Source of the DNA: a bacterium HR21
GTDB taxonomy: Bacteria; Bacteroidota; Ignavibacteria; Kapaibacteriales; HRBIN21
NCBI GenBank assembly: GCA_002898295.1
Contig: BEHX01000001.1
Span: 51,790 to 115,789 of the forward strand
Direction of reading: 5' to 3'
DNA: 64,000 bases
The first letter of the stretch is position 1. Each line of letters starts with the position of its first letter. The position numbers were made by a program, and so were the translations under genes. The notes under the pieces were generated by a model. The model saw only the letters and a program-made list of their open reading frames with translations, was not told the origin of the DNA and made no database searches. This document shows positions 44,964-54,113 of this stretch, in pieces.

Positions 44964-45943
44964 TCCGGGTAGCTGTCATCGGGGTTGGGCACATGGGACA
45001 GCTGCATGCGCAGAAATGGCGGCAGCATCCCGACGTGCAGCTCGTGGGAGTCTATGACAGCGATCCGGTCCGGTGCCAGGACACTGCCCGGACACTCGGT
45101 GTGACAGCCTTTCCCAGCCTTGAGGAGGCATTAGCGGCGGCGGATGCCGTAACGATTGCTACCCCGAGCTATACGCACGGGGCGCTCACCATCCAGGCGC
45201 TGCGGGCGGGATGTCATTGCTTGGTGGAAAAGCCGCTGGCCACCAGCGCTGCCGAGGCGGAGCAGCTGGTGCACCTGGCGCAGCAGGCAGGATTGGTCCT
45301 AATGGCAGGGCATATCGAACGCTTCAATCCAGCTTTCCTCTGGGTGCGCCGCCTCGGGGTGCAGCCACGCTTTGTGGAAGTCCACCGGCTCCACCCTTTT
45401 CGACCGCGCTCGGTGGATGTTTCGGTGGTCTTCGATGTGATGATCCACGATCTGGATTTGCTCGTCGTCCTGCTCGGCTCTGCGCTCCAGCGCCTGGAAG
45501 CGCATGGGGTGCCAGTCCTGACCGCGCGTCCTGATATTGCGAACGTGCGGCTGGTATTTGCCAATGGCTGTGTGGCAAATGTGACAGCATCGCGGGTATC
45601 GGCGAAGTTCCTCCGGAAGATGCGCCTGTTTGAGCCGTACCGGTATGTCGCGCTGGACTTTGCCGAGCGCTCGGTGGAGCATATCCAGTTGCGGCTCGGA
45701 GAGACAGCCCTGATGGAGGGCGAGGAATGCATGGCGGAGTGGATCTCTGATTCCGGGATTCGGAGCCGCATTGTGCGCTCTCGTCTCCTGGGGGCGGAAT
45801 CTGCCGACCCGCTTTGGGAAGAGCAGCATGCCTTCCTGCGGGCAATTCAGAGCCGTGCGCTGGAGGATGTCGGCATTGAGCAGACGCTGGAGGCGGTGCA
45901 GCTTGCAGAGCGCATCGAGCAGGCAATCCTCGGGGGGCTCTAG
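44960..45943 (+). CDS. Gfo/Idh/MocA-family NAD(P)-dependent oxidoreductase
   Basis: 327 residues with a GTG start overlapping the xerC stop. The N-terminal Rossmann domain begins IRVAVIGVGHMGQLHAQKW. EKPLA (VEKPLATSAAEA) near residue 90 carries the catalytic Lys, and GHIERFNPAF follows near 118. The C-terminal domain has DVMIHDLDLLVVLLG. The GHIERFNP segment resembles that of GnnA-type dehydrogenases acting on UDP-GlcNAc at C3 in lipid A with amide links. That specific role is only a possibility, as no aminotransferase partner is adjacent. Confidence 0.88.
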   Translation: MIRVAVIGVGHMGQLHAQKWRQHPDVQLVGVYDSDPVRCQDTARTLGVTAFPSLEEALAAADAVTIATPSYTHGALTIQALRAGCHCLVEKPLATSAAEAEQLVHLAQQAGLVLMAGHIERFNPAFLWVRRLGVQPRFVEVHRLHPFRPRSVDVSVVFDVMIHDLDLLVVLLGSALQRLEAHGVPVLTARPDIANVRLVFANGCVANVTASRVSAKFLRKMRLFEPYRYVALDFAERSVEHIQLRLGETALMEGEECMAEWISDSGIRSRIVRSRLLGAESADPLWEEQHAFLRAIQSRALEDVGIEQTLEAVQLAERIEQAILGGL

Positions 45944-45944
45944 C

Positions 45945-46733
45945 ATGCGTGTGGCAAGTGTGCTCCTGGGAGTGCTTCTGATCATGTGTGGAGGATACCG
46001 CGGAGAGCGTGCGGCAGCGGTGCTTCCCCAGCTGCAGTGGCAGCTGGAGACGACCCCAACGCAGACCGTGCTCCGGCTCCGGGCGGGGGCGCATACCGAG
46101 CCGGAGGTCCATGGCTTGCGCACGCTGGAGCGTATCCACCTGCAGCTGTTCCGGCTGGATGGGCAGCTCTTGGAGGAGCTCGAGCTTGTGCCGTCGCTGG
46201 GCGGGATGGCACCGCGCGACAGCCAGGCGGAGTCGTTGATGCTCGCTGAACAGGCGCTGCTCAAGACGGCTCCGTCGGATATTCCGGGACAACTCCGAGG
46301 AGTGTGCCGCTGTGTGACGGCGTTTGGAGAGTTTACGCAAGAGGTGGTGCTCCAGCGTTTCCATCGCTCGGGGGCGCTGGTTCTGGCGCCGAGCGTGGAG
46401 GTCTCCGATAGCGGCGTCACTTTTCGCCTCCGCGCTCGCCGTGTGCAGCCTGTTGCAGGGGAATACTTTCCCAGTTCGGAACGCTTGCGGGTAGAGCTCT
46501 TCCAGGGCGGCAAGCGCTGGTGGAGCTCTGCCGAAGGGGTTGCTTTCCTGCAGGTTATCGGGGCGGTGGAGCCGACCGAAGTCGGAGCAGAGGTCGAATA
46601 CAGCCTCCGCTGGGATGGACGTCTGCCGACTGGAGAGAGGCTGCCTGCGGGGGACTACCAGCTTCGGCTCACGCTCCCGGCACGTCCACAGGAGTATGTG
46701 CTCGAGTTGCCATTTCGCTGGGGGATGCCATGA
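45945..46733 (+). CDS. Hypothetical secreted protein
   Basis: 262 residues from the ATG at 45945. The N-terminus MRVASVLLGVLLIMCGGYRG is hydrophobic; the Cys at residue 15 could be part of a lipobox (LLIMC) but does not fit well. The rest is predicted to be beta-rich. The last ~90 residues (VEPTEVGAEVEYSLRWDG, LPAGDYQLRLTLP) faintly resemble a BsuPI-like immunoglobulin-fold domain. I assign no function. It lies one base after the oxidoreductase stop and overlaps ribD by four bases. Confidence 0.6.
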   Translation: MRVASVLLGVLLIMCGGYRGERAAAVLPQLQWQLETTPTQTVLRLRAGAHTEPEVHGLRTLERIHLQLFRLDGQLLEELELVPSLGGMAPRDSQAESLMLAEQALLKTAPSDIPGQLRGVCRCVTAFGEFTQEVVLQRFHRSGALVLAPSVEVSDSGVTFRLRARRVQPVAGEYFPSSERLRVELFQGGKRWWSSAEGVAFLQVIGAVEPTEVGAEVEYSLRWDGRLPTGERLPAGDYQLRLTLPARPQEYVLELPFRWGMP

Positions 46734-47872
46734 CTGAGGAACAAGCAATGCGGCGAGCGTTGGAACTGGCGCTGCGGGGAACCGGGCGCGTCAGTCCGAA
46801 TCCCCGTGTGGGCTGTGTCATCCTCAAAGACGGGCGTATCATCGGCGAGGGATGGCATGCCGCCTACGGAGCACCCCATGCGGAGATCGTGGCGCTGAGC
46901 AGCGCAACAGAAGATGTCCGGGGCGCCACGATGGTGGTAACGCTCGAACCCTGTGTCCACCAGGGGAAGACCCCGCCGTGCGTTCCCCAGATTCTTGCTA
47001 GCGGCATTGCGCGGGTTGTCATCGGGATGCTGGATCCAAACCCGTTGGTTGCCGGTAAGGGGGTGGAGCAGCTTCGGCAGGCAGGGGTCCAGGTGCGTGT
47101 GGGAGTGCTCCATGCCGAGTGCTTCTGGCTGAATCGGTATTTCGCCAAGCACATCGTGACGGGGATGCCGTACGTGGTGGGCAAGGTTGCGCAGTCGCTC
47201 GATGGCTGTATTGCGTTGCCGAATGGCGAATCGCGCTGGATTACGGGGGAGGAGAGCCGCCGCCGGGTCCATGCCCTGCGGGCGGAAATTGACGCTGTGT
47301 TGGTGGGGAAAAACACTGTCTTCCGGGACAATCCCCACTTGACTGTCCGTGCCGTTCCGGGACGTCAGCCTTGGCGGGTTGTGCTTGACACACAGCTGCA
47401 GTTGCCGATGATGAGCTTTGTCTTCACCGATGAGTACCGAGAGCGCACCATCCTCTGCTGTTCAGCGGCAGCACTGCGGACGCGGAAAGCAGAGACACTG
47501 CGTGAGAGTGGTTTACAGCTGCTGGAAGTCCCGACCGATGAGACAGGGCGCCTCCACGTGCCGACGCTCCTGCGATTGCTCGCAGAGCGCTTCCAGATTG
47601 CTTCTGTCCTGGTCGAGGGAGGAGCGCAGGTCCTGTCCTCATTCCTCCAGCAGAACCTGCTCGATGAGCTGCACCTCTTCATTGCTCCGCTTGTCATTGG
47701 TGCCGGGCGCCATCCCTTTGAGCAGCGGGCAATCGAGACGCTTGAACAGGCGTGGCGGCTCCACCTGTGGGCTGTCCTCCGCAGCGGGGAGGACTTGCAC
47801 GTCATTGCCCTCAAAGAAGCACCCTCTGTCTCCCGGGCAGTCCGTGAGTCGATGCCGTCGGAGGTGGAGTAA
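46730..47872 (+). CDS. ribD: Bifunctional riboflavin biosynthesis deaminase/reductase
   Basis: 380 residues. The N-terminal deaminase domain has the zinc motif PHAEIVAL and LEPCVHQGKTPPC. The C-terminal reductase domain starts near residue 145 (VVGKVAQSLDGCIA) and has VLVGKNTVFRDNPHL, VLVEGGAQVLSSFLQ and LFIAPLVIGAGRHPF. It converts the pyrimidine intermediate from GTP into 5-amino-6-ribitylamino-uracil phosphate. Both active sites look intact. The start overlaps the upstream stop (ATGA), and its own stop overlaps the next start (TAATG). Other rib genes are not in the window. Confidence 0.95.
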   Translation: MTEEQAMRRALELALRGTGRVSPNPRVGCVILKDGRIIGEGWHAAYGAPHAEIVALSSATEDVRGATMVVTLEPCVHQGKTPPCVPQILASGIARVVIGMLDPNPLVAGKGVEQLRQAGVQVRVGVLHAECFWLNRYFAKHIVTGMPYVVGKVAQSLDGCIALPNGESRWITGEESRRRVHALRAEIDAVLVGKNTVFRDNPHLTVRAVPGRQPWRVVLDTQLQLPMMSFVFTDEYRERTILCCSAAALRTRKAETLRESGLQLLEVPTDETGRLHVPTLLRLLAERFQIASVLVEGGAQVLSSFLQQNLLDELHLFIAPLVIGAGRHPFEQRAIETLEQAWRLHLWAVLRSGEDLHVIALKEAPSVSRAVRESMPSEVE

Positions 47873-50643
47873 TGCGCAACGGCATTGCCGCCCTCTTCGG
47901 AGGGGTGCTCCTGTCTACGGTACAGCCCGCAGGGATACCGCCGGAGGCACTCACAGTGGTCGATTCTGCCTTGAGCCGTCTCGGGATGGCGCGGCACGAT
48001 CTTTGGTTGCCCGGTGATCTCGGACAGGCAGATAGTCACCGGCTGCCGGTGATTCAGCGGCTTTTTGAGCACCCACTGGACATCTTTGGTGTTGCCTCTG
48101 AGGAAGCTGCCCGCTTGCAGGGACTGCGTCCGGAACGCCTCGATGAAGCTGCTCGTCAGTGGTTTGAAGTTCTTGCCTTTGGGGAATATCGCCCGCGCTA
48201 CTACGAGCAGAGCCTCTCGGCACGGCAGCTCGACAGCCTCCTTGGGCAGAACCTGGACAGGCAGCTCGGCTTCGTCGCTGCGACCTCCGTGCGGCAGTAC
48301 CTGGGACCGCTCGTTCAGGCATGGCGGGAGATTGAAGCTGCTCGCAGGGGGCTGCCCGCAGTCCTGGTGGAGCTGGCAGATTCCTTGCTCCTCTTGTCGG
48401 AGGAAGACCCCCGCGCCTCGCTCTTCGAGCTCAAACAGCGGGAGATGTGGGGAATGCAGCGGGCGCGGGAGTTTTTCCAGGCGGCTCTCTCTGTCCCCTG
48501 GGCTCGCCTCCTGAGCCCGATGGTCTCGCTGTGGCGTGCCCTCTGGGCAGCCGTGGAGCGCAATAGCCCACCGCTGGAGCGCTTGCGGGATAGTGTGCGC
48601 ACCACCATCCTGGAAACACCCTTTGGGCGTCTTGCCATTGGTGGTCCGGGCGATGATACCTACGTGGGCGATTTCACCTTTATCCTCGACGTCGGGGGCA
48701 ATGACCGGTACATACTGCCGGCATTGACGAAAGCCGAGGCATTTGCCCGACCCGTGCGCATCCTCATTGACGTGGGTGGCGACGATGTCTACATCGGGGG
48801 TGACTTCTCCAGCGGCGCGGGCTTCTTCGGCTGTGCTTTCCTGATGGACCTGCAAGGCAATGATGTGTACCGCAGCGGCAATTTCTCTCAGGGAGCTGCC
48901 CTCGGTGGAGTGGGTGTACTCTGGGACAGTGCCGGGACAGACCAGTACCTGGGCGGCATTCACGTGCAGGGAGCCGCTGCCTTCGGCATTGGGCTCCTCT
49001 TCGATGGGGGTGGCAACGACCTTTACCAGTGCTTTGCCCAGTCGCAAGGCTTTGGCTTCGTACGGGGATACGGGGCACTCCTGGACCGAGCCGGTAACGA
49101 TACGTACCTGGCGCAGAGCCCGTACGTGGATGTGCTGCGCTACGAGCAGCACTACTTGACCTTTGCCCAGGGGGCAGCCCTCGGGTACCGTCCGCTTGCC
49201 TCCGGAGGAATCGGTCTGCTGCTGGATGTGGCAGGGAATGACACGTATGTGAGCGACATCTATGGGCAGGGGACTGGCTACTGGTATGCCCTCGGGGCGC
49301 TGCTGGATTGGGAAGGCGATGACTGCTACGTGAGCTATCAGTATGCCCAAGGGGCAGGGGTCCATCTGGCCTTTGGGCTACTCTGGGATGAGCGTGGGGA
49401 GGATCTCTACCGTTCCCACGGGGTCTCGCAAGGCTGCGGGCACGATATCGCCTTCGGGGTACTCTACGACGCTGCGGGCGACGACCACTACCTGTGTGAG
49501 AGCCTCTCGCAGGGGGCGGCAAATGCCAACGGGTTAGCGCTCTTGCTGGACCTCCACGGCAGCGATATCTACCTTGCGCGCCGTCCCAATACGATGGGCT
49601 ATGGGGACTTCCGCCGTCTCTACGGGAGCCTGGGCATCTTTGCCGATGCGGAGGGCACGGACTGGTATGCTGATACGGTGGCAAACCGGCGTGTACGGCT
49701 CCACTCTCGCTACGGAGTCCTGCTCGATGCAGAGCTTCTGGCGCCGCTTCCTGCCCCACCACGTCCCGGCGTAGATGTCCCCGATTCGCTCCGTATGCCG
49801 CTGGCAGAGAGCCTCGATAGCCTGTTTATCCAAGCCTCAGCAGCGCCGCAGAAGTTCCAGTACATCGTTCACCCTGCCCGCGAGCGGATTGCTGCAATGG
49901 GGGTGGCAGCGCTTCCATTCCTGGCGGCGCGGTTCTCGACGGAATCGCCTCGGGAGCGGCTGGCGCTAGAGGAGATCCTGCCGCGGATTGCAGAGAAGGA
50001 GCGCCGCGCCGTGGAGCAGCTCGTGCTCGATTCGCTTGGTTCCTCAAACGAGCGGACGGTAGGGCTTGCCGCAACGCTGGCTGGGAAGCTCCGGCTGCGA
50101 TCGGCTCGCCCCAAGTTGGAGGCGCTCCTGCAGGACCAGCGGTGGTACATCCGGGCCATGGCAGCGCAGAAGCTCGGGGAAATCGGGGATACAGCGGCGG
50201 AACCGGCGCTGCGCGTGCTGCTGCAGGATTCCCACCCGATGGTCCGGGCTCGGGCTGCCTTCGCACTGATGTCTCTCCAGCCGCAGCAGGACATGGGACT
50301 CTGGGAGCGTCTGCTCCAGGACCGCTTTGCAATCGTGCGCTACGGGGCAGTCCAGGGGGCACTCCAGCGGGGAAAACTGCCGCTGGGGGTGCTGGCGCGG
50401 CTCTGGGAGCTGCCACTGCCGCTGTCGGCGCACCGAGCGCTGGGATGGCTCCTTGCCGCGGTGGATACAACAGTTCCGGCTCCGCGGGTTGCCTCCCTTC
50501 TCCTGCGGCAACCACCGCAGCTGCGGGAGACGGCGTATTTTGCGCTCCGGCAGCAGCCCGGAACAAGCTGGTGGGAGCGTCTCCGCCGCGAATGTGCTCG
50601 ACGCGAGCCTGTGCGAGCACTCCGGGAACTGGTTTCCCTGTGA
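47872..50643 (+). CDS. Large repeat protein: 26-residue GxDxY beta-repeats followed by HEAT-like repeats
   Basis: 923 residues. Residues 1-25 are hydrophobic and could be a signal peptide. Residues ~30-250 are a helical domain I do not recognise. From about residue 257 to 602, a motif of the form G-[GN]-[NDT]-D-x-Y recurs about 13 times, usually every 26 residues, alternating with QGAA and LLxD segments (GGNDRY, GGDDVY, QGNDVY, GGNDLY, AGNDTY). The pattern recalls calcium-binding RTX nonapeptides but with a much longer period. The last ~270 residues look like alpha-helical HEAT repeats (YIRAMAAQKLGEIGDTAAEPAL). The gene is coupled to ribD and lies 13 bases before dnaE. Function unknown. Confidence 0.7.
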   Translation: MRNGIAALFGGVLLSTVQPAGIPPEALTVVDSALSRLGMARHDLWLPGDLGQADSHRLPVIQRLFEHPLDIFGVASEEAARLQGLRPERLDEAARQWFEVLAFGEYRPRYYEQSLSARQLDSLLGQNLDRQLGFVAATSVRQYLGPLVQAWREIEAARRGLPAVLVELADSLLLLSEEDPRASLFELKQREMWGMQRAREFFQAALSVPWARLLSPMVSLWRALWAAVERNSPPLERLRDSVRTTILETPFGRLAIGGPGDDTYVGDFTFILDVGGNDRYILPALTKAEAFARPVRILIDVGGDDVYIGGDFSSGAGFFGCAFLMDLQGNDVYRSGNFSQGAALGGVGVLWDSAGTDQYLGGIHVQGAAAFGIGLLFDGGGNDLYQCFAQSQGFGFVRGYGALLDRAGNDTYLAQSPYVDVLRYEQHYLTFAQGAALGYRPLASGGIGLLLDVAGNDTYVSDIYGQGTGYWYALGALLDWEGDDCYVSYQYAQGAGVHLAFGLLWDERGEDLYRSHGVSQGCGHDIAFGVLYDAAGDDHYLCESLSQGAANANGLALLLDLHGSDIYLARRPNTMGYGDFRRLYGSLGIFADAEGTDWYADTVANRRVRLHSRYGVLLDAELLAPLPAPPRPGVDVPDSLRMPLAESLDSLFIQASAAPQKFQYIVHPARERIAAMGVAALPFLAARFSTESPRERLALEEILPRIAEKERRAVEQLVLDSLGSSNERTVGLAATLAGKLRLRSARPKLEALLQDQRWYIRAMAAQKLGEIGDTAAEPALRVLLQDSHPMVRARAAFALMSLQPQQDMGLWERLLQDRFAIVRYGAVQGALQRGKLPLGVLARLWELPLPLSAHRALGWLLAAVDTTVPAPRVASLLLRQPPQLRETAYFALRQQPGTSWWERLRRECARREPVRALRELVSL
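48640..49676 (+). repeat. In-gene array of about 13 degenerate 78-base repeats (GxDxY motif)
   Basis: Repeats encode the motif G-x-[ND]-D-x-Y with a modal spacing of 26 codons; one interval of about 47 codons includes an insertion. Repeats diverge at the DNA level, so they are old rather than a recent expansion. Confidence 0.75.
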
Positions 50644-50656
50644 ACAGCGACGGACC

Positions 50657-53600
50657 ATGAGCCAGCCCGTGCCATTTGTCCACCTCCACAATCACACGCA
50701 TTACTCCATCCTGGACGGTGCCTGCACTCCCCGGCAGCTGGTAGAAGCCGCCGCCGCGGATGACCAGCCAGCGGTGGCAATCACGGACCACGGCGTCATG
50801 TTCGGCTGCCTGGAGTTCTACAAAGAGGCAAAAGCTGCCGGACTGAAGCCCATCCTGGGCTGCGAAGTCTACATGGCTGTCGGCAGTCGTTTCGACCGAC
50901 CAGCGCCCAAGCAGCGCAACTACTACCACTTGGTCCTGCTGGCGAAGAATGAACAGGGCTACCGCAATCTGATCAAGCTGGTTACGCTGGCGCACTTAGA
51001 GGGCTACTACTACCGCCCGCGTATTGACTGGGAGCTCCTTGAGCGCTACCACGACGGGCTTATCGCCCTGTCCGGCTGCCTGATCGGCGTGGTCAATGCC
51101 CACATTGTGGCTGGAGATTACCAGACCGCGTACCGCACAGCAGCTCAGTACCGCGAGCTCTTCGGGGAAGATTTCTACCTGGAGCTGCAGTGGCACAATT
51201 TGCCCGAGGACCACGCCGTACTTGCCTCCGTCCCCCGCATTGCTCGGGAGCTGAAAATCCCGATGGTGGTGACCAACGACTGCCACTACATCCGCAAGGA
51301 ACATGCCCTTGCCCACAATGTGCTGCTCCACATTCGCGAGGTCGGCTCCGCGCGCAAGCCCGTAGATATCACCCAGCTGCGCTATCGGCAGCCGGAGATG
51401 TACGTGAAGACGGCTGCTGAAATGGCGCGTCTTTTCCCGGAGCATCTCGACGCGCTGGCGCGCACGGTAGAGATTGCCGAGAAATGCACCCTGGAGCTGC
51501 GTCCTACGCTCCATATGCCCCATTTCCCCATCCCGCCGGAGGCAGGAGTCAGCAGCTTGGAAGCGTACCTGGAGCAGCTCGTCTGGCAGGGACTCCGGCA
51601 CCGGTATGGTGAGCCGCTCCCGGCTGAGGTCCGTGAGCGTGCCCGCTACGAACTGGATGTCATCACGCGCATGGGGTTTGCCGGCTATTTCCTCATCGTG
51701 CAGGACTTCATCGCCGCTGCCCGCCGGATGGGGGTGCGAGTTGGTCCCGGGCGCGGCTCAGTGGTGGGCAGCCTGGTGGCGTACGCGCTCGGCATCACGA
51801 GCCTGGATCCACTGCCGTACCAGCTGCTCTTTGAGCGCTTCCTCAACCCCGAGCGCGTCTCCATGCCCGATATTGATGTGGATTTCAGCGACGACAAACG
51901 CGATCGGGTCATTGACTACGTGCGTCGCAAGTACGGCGAGGAGTCTGTCGCGCAGATCATCACCTTTGGGACTCTGTCCAGTCGGGCAGTCATCAAGGAT
52001 GTCGGGCGTGTACTCGGGATTGCTCCGTCGGTGCTCAACGCCATCACGGAGAAAATCCCCGTCGTCCTGGGCAAGGTCACCCCGTTAGAGGAAGCGCTGC
52101 AGTTGCCCGATTTACAATGGTTGCGGCAGACCGATGATCCGAAGTTGCGGCAGCTGGTGGAATTCTCGCTCGTGCTCGAAGGGTTCTGCCGCAATATCTC
52201 TGTCCACGCTGCCGGGGTTGTCATTGCCCCGGGTCCTGTCAGTGAGTACGTCCCCTTGTGCCGAGCCCCTAGCGGGGAAATCGTGACACAGTATTCCATG
52301 CGCGAGCTGGAGGATGCCGGGCTGCTGAAGATGGACTTCCTCGGCTTGCGGACACTCTCCATCATTGACAACACCATCGAGATGGTGCGCCGCACGCGCG
52401 GCCAGGAGATTGACATTGACGCTGTGGATCTGACCGATGCGGACACCTACCAGCTTCTGGCATCGGGCAAGACACTCGGGATCTTCCAGTTTGAAGCCGA
52501 GACCATGCAAGAAGCGCTCCGGGAGCTGAAACCGAGCTCGCTGGAGGACCTCGTGGCGCTCAATGCGCTCAATCGTCCCGGTCCGATGGAGTACATCCCC
52601 GAGTTCATTGCCCGCAAACATGGGCGCAAGCCCATCGAGTACCTGCATCCTGCCATGGAGCCGATTCTGCGCACCACCTACGGCATCATCATCTACCAGG
52701 AGCAGGTCATGCAGTTGGCGCAGGCAATTGCCGGCTTCTCGCTGGCACAGGCGGATCTGATGCGCCGGGCAATGGGCAAGAAGGACCAGAAGCTGATGCA
52801 GCAGCAGCGGGATGCTTTCCTCCGCGGTGCTGTCCGCAACGGCATCCCGGAGGAGCTCGCCGAACAGATCTTTGCCCTCATCGAGCGCTTTGCCTCCTAC
52901 GGCTTCAACAAGTCGCATGCCCTGGCATATGCCTACCTTGCCTATCAGACGGCGTATTTGAAGGCGCACTTCCCGGCGGAGTTTCTGGCTGCCAACATGA
53001 CGGCTGAGAGCGGCAATCAGGAGAAGCTGGCCGAGTTTCTCCGAGACGCTCGTGCCTTGGGCATCACGGTTTTGCCGCCGGACATCAACCGCTCGGAGGC
53101 GAGCTTTCAAGTGCTCGACGAGCACACCATTATCTTTGGGCTGGCGGGTATCAAGAATGTGGGCACAGCAGCAGTGGAGGAGCTGGTGCGGGCACGCCGT
53201 TCGGGAGGTCCCTTCCGATCGCTTTTTGACCTCGTGCGCCGGACGGATGCCCGGGTGCTCAACCGCCGGGCTTTGGAGGCGTTGATTGCTGCCGGTGCCT
53301 TAGATAGCTTGCGCCTTGGGCATCGTGCACAGCTGATGGCAGCAGTGGAAGCTGCTCTCGAATATGCCCGCGCCAGTGCTGAAGCGCCCCCGATGGAGAG
53401 CCTCTTCGGCAGTCCGGATGTGGGGATTGCCGAGCCAGAGCTTCCCTCTGTCCCACCGTGGAGTCTGATGGAGCAACTCCAGCGCGAGCGGGAAGTTCTG
53501 GGACTGTATCTGAGTGCCCACCCGCTGCAGGAGTACGAGCCGCTCCTCGGTCATCTTGTCGTCCCTCTCAAGCGGCTCCAGGCAGGAGCGGGTCGGAACG

Positions 53601-54103
53601 GCGCAGGGGTTCGTATCGCCGCTGTCATCACCGCTGTGGAGCGGCGCCGGGACCGGCAGCAACGTCCGATTGCCTTCATCCAGCTTGAGGATACCACGGG
53701 GCAGGCGGAGGCAATCTGCTGGCACGATGTCTTTGCCACTGCGGAGCCCTTTCTCCGGGAAGGGGAGCTGGTGTTGCTCGTAGGGCGGGTGGAGCCGCAG
53801 GAGAGGCTGCCGCGGATTGTCGCCACAGCAGTGGAACCGCTGGAGCAAGGACTGCGCCGGCTAGCACGCGGTTTCCGACTCGAATTGCCACTCGACGAGC
53901 AGACAGAAGAGCTCATCTACCGCCTCCATCAGCTGCAGCAGCGAGGGATGAGCGGATGCCCGGTCGTGCTCCACCTCTGTCAGGATAATGTCCCGGTGCG
54001 GACCTACGTGGTGCCGCATCTGGGCGTGGAGCTCTCGCTGGAGGGCTACCGTGAGCTGGTGCAATTGCTGCCTGAGGGGCGCATAAGCTTGTGGGTCGAA
54101 TGA
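50657..54103 (+). CDS. dnaE: DNA polymerase III alpha subunit
   Basis: 1148 residues from the ATG at 50657. The N-terminal PHP domain keeps its metal-ligand motifs (HLHNHTHYS, DHGVMFG, VVTNDCHY), unlike E. coli, so it may have nuclease activity. The polymerase active site aspartates are in PDIDVDFSDDKRDRV near residue 405. Finger and tandem HhH regions follow (GYGFNKSH-like SYGFNKSHALAYAYLAYQTA near 755). The C-terminus has an OB domain (AVITAVERRRD) and a tail. The enzyme replicates the chromosome. The gene follows the repeat-protein gene by 13 bases. Confidence 0.97.
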   Translation: MSQPVPFVHLHNHTHYSILDGACTPRQLVEAAAADDQPAVAITDHGVMFGCLEFYKEAKAAGLKPILGCEVYMAVGSRFDRPAPKQRNYYHLVLLAKNEQGYRNLIKLVTLAHLEGYYYRPRIDWELLERYHDGLIALSGCLIGVVNAHIVAGDYQTAYRTAAQYRELFGEDFYLELQWHNLPEDHAVLASVPRIARELKIPMVVTNDCHYIRKEHALAHNVLLHIREVGSARKPVDITQLRYRQPEMYVKTAAEMARLFPEHLDALARTVEIAEKCTLELRPTLHMPHFPIPPEAGVSSLEAYLEQLVWQGLRHRYGEPLPAEVRERARYELDVITRMGFAGYFLIVQDFIAAARRMGVRVGPGRGSVVGSLVAYALGITSLDPLPYQLLFERFLNPERVSMPDIDVDFSDDKRDRVIDYVRRKYGEESVAQIITFGTLSSRAVIKDVGRVLGIAPSVLNAITEKIPVVLGKVTPLEEALQLPDLQWLRQTDDPKLRQLVEFSLVLEGFCRNISVHAAGVVIAPGPVSEYVPLCRAPSGEIVTQYSMRELEDAGLLKMDFLGLRTLSIIDNTIEMVRRTRGQEIDIDAVDLTDADTYQLLASGKTLGIFQFEAETMQEALRELKPSSLEDLVALNALNRPGPMEYIPEFIARKHGRKPIEYLHPAMEPILRTTYGIIIYQEQVMQLAQAIAGFSLAQADLMRRAMGKKDQKLMQQQRDAFLRGAVRNGIPEELAEQIFALIERFASYGFNKSHALAYAYLAYQTAYLKAHFPAEFLAANMTAESGNQEKLAEFLRDARALGITVLPPDINRSEASFQVLDEHTIIFGLAGIKNVGTAAVEELVRARRSGGPFRSLFDLVRRTDARVLNRRALEALIAAGALDSLRLGHRAQLMAAVEAALEYARASAEAPPMESLFGSPDVGIAEPELPSVPPWSLMEQLQREREVLGLYLSAHPLQEYEPLLGHLVVPLKRLQAGAGRNGAGVRIAAVITAVERRRDRQQRPIAFIQLEDTTGQAEAICWHDVFATAEPFLREGELVLLVGRVEPQERLPRIVATAVEPLEQGLRRLARGFRLELPLDEQTEELIYRLHQLQQRGMSGCPVVLHLCQDNVPVRTYVVPHLGVELSLEGYRELVQLLPEGRISLWVE

Positions 54104-54113
54104 GGAATCTCCA

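Noticed and set aside
47365..49365. A 666-codon open frame on the minus strand across ribD and the repeat protein
   Set aside because: It is antisense to two well-supported genes, has no recognisable motif, and its composition is that of a mirror frame in GC-rich DNA.
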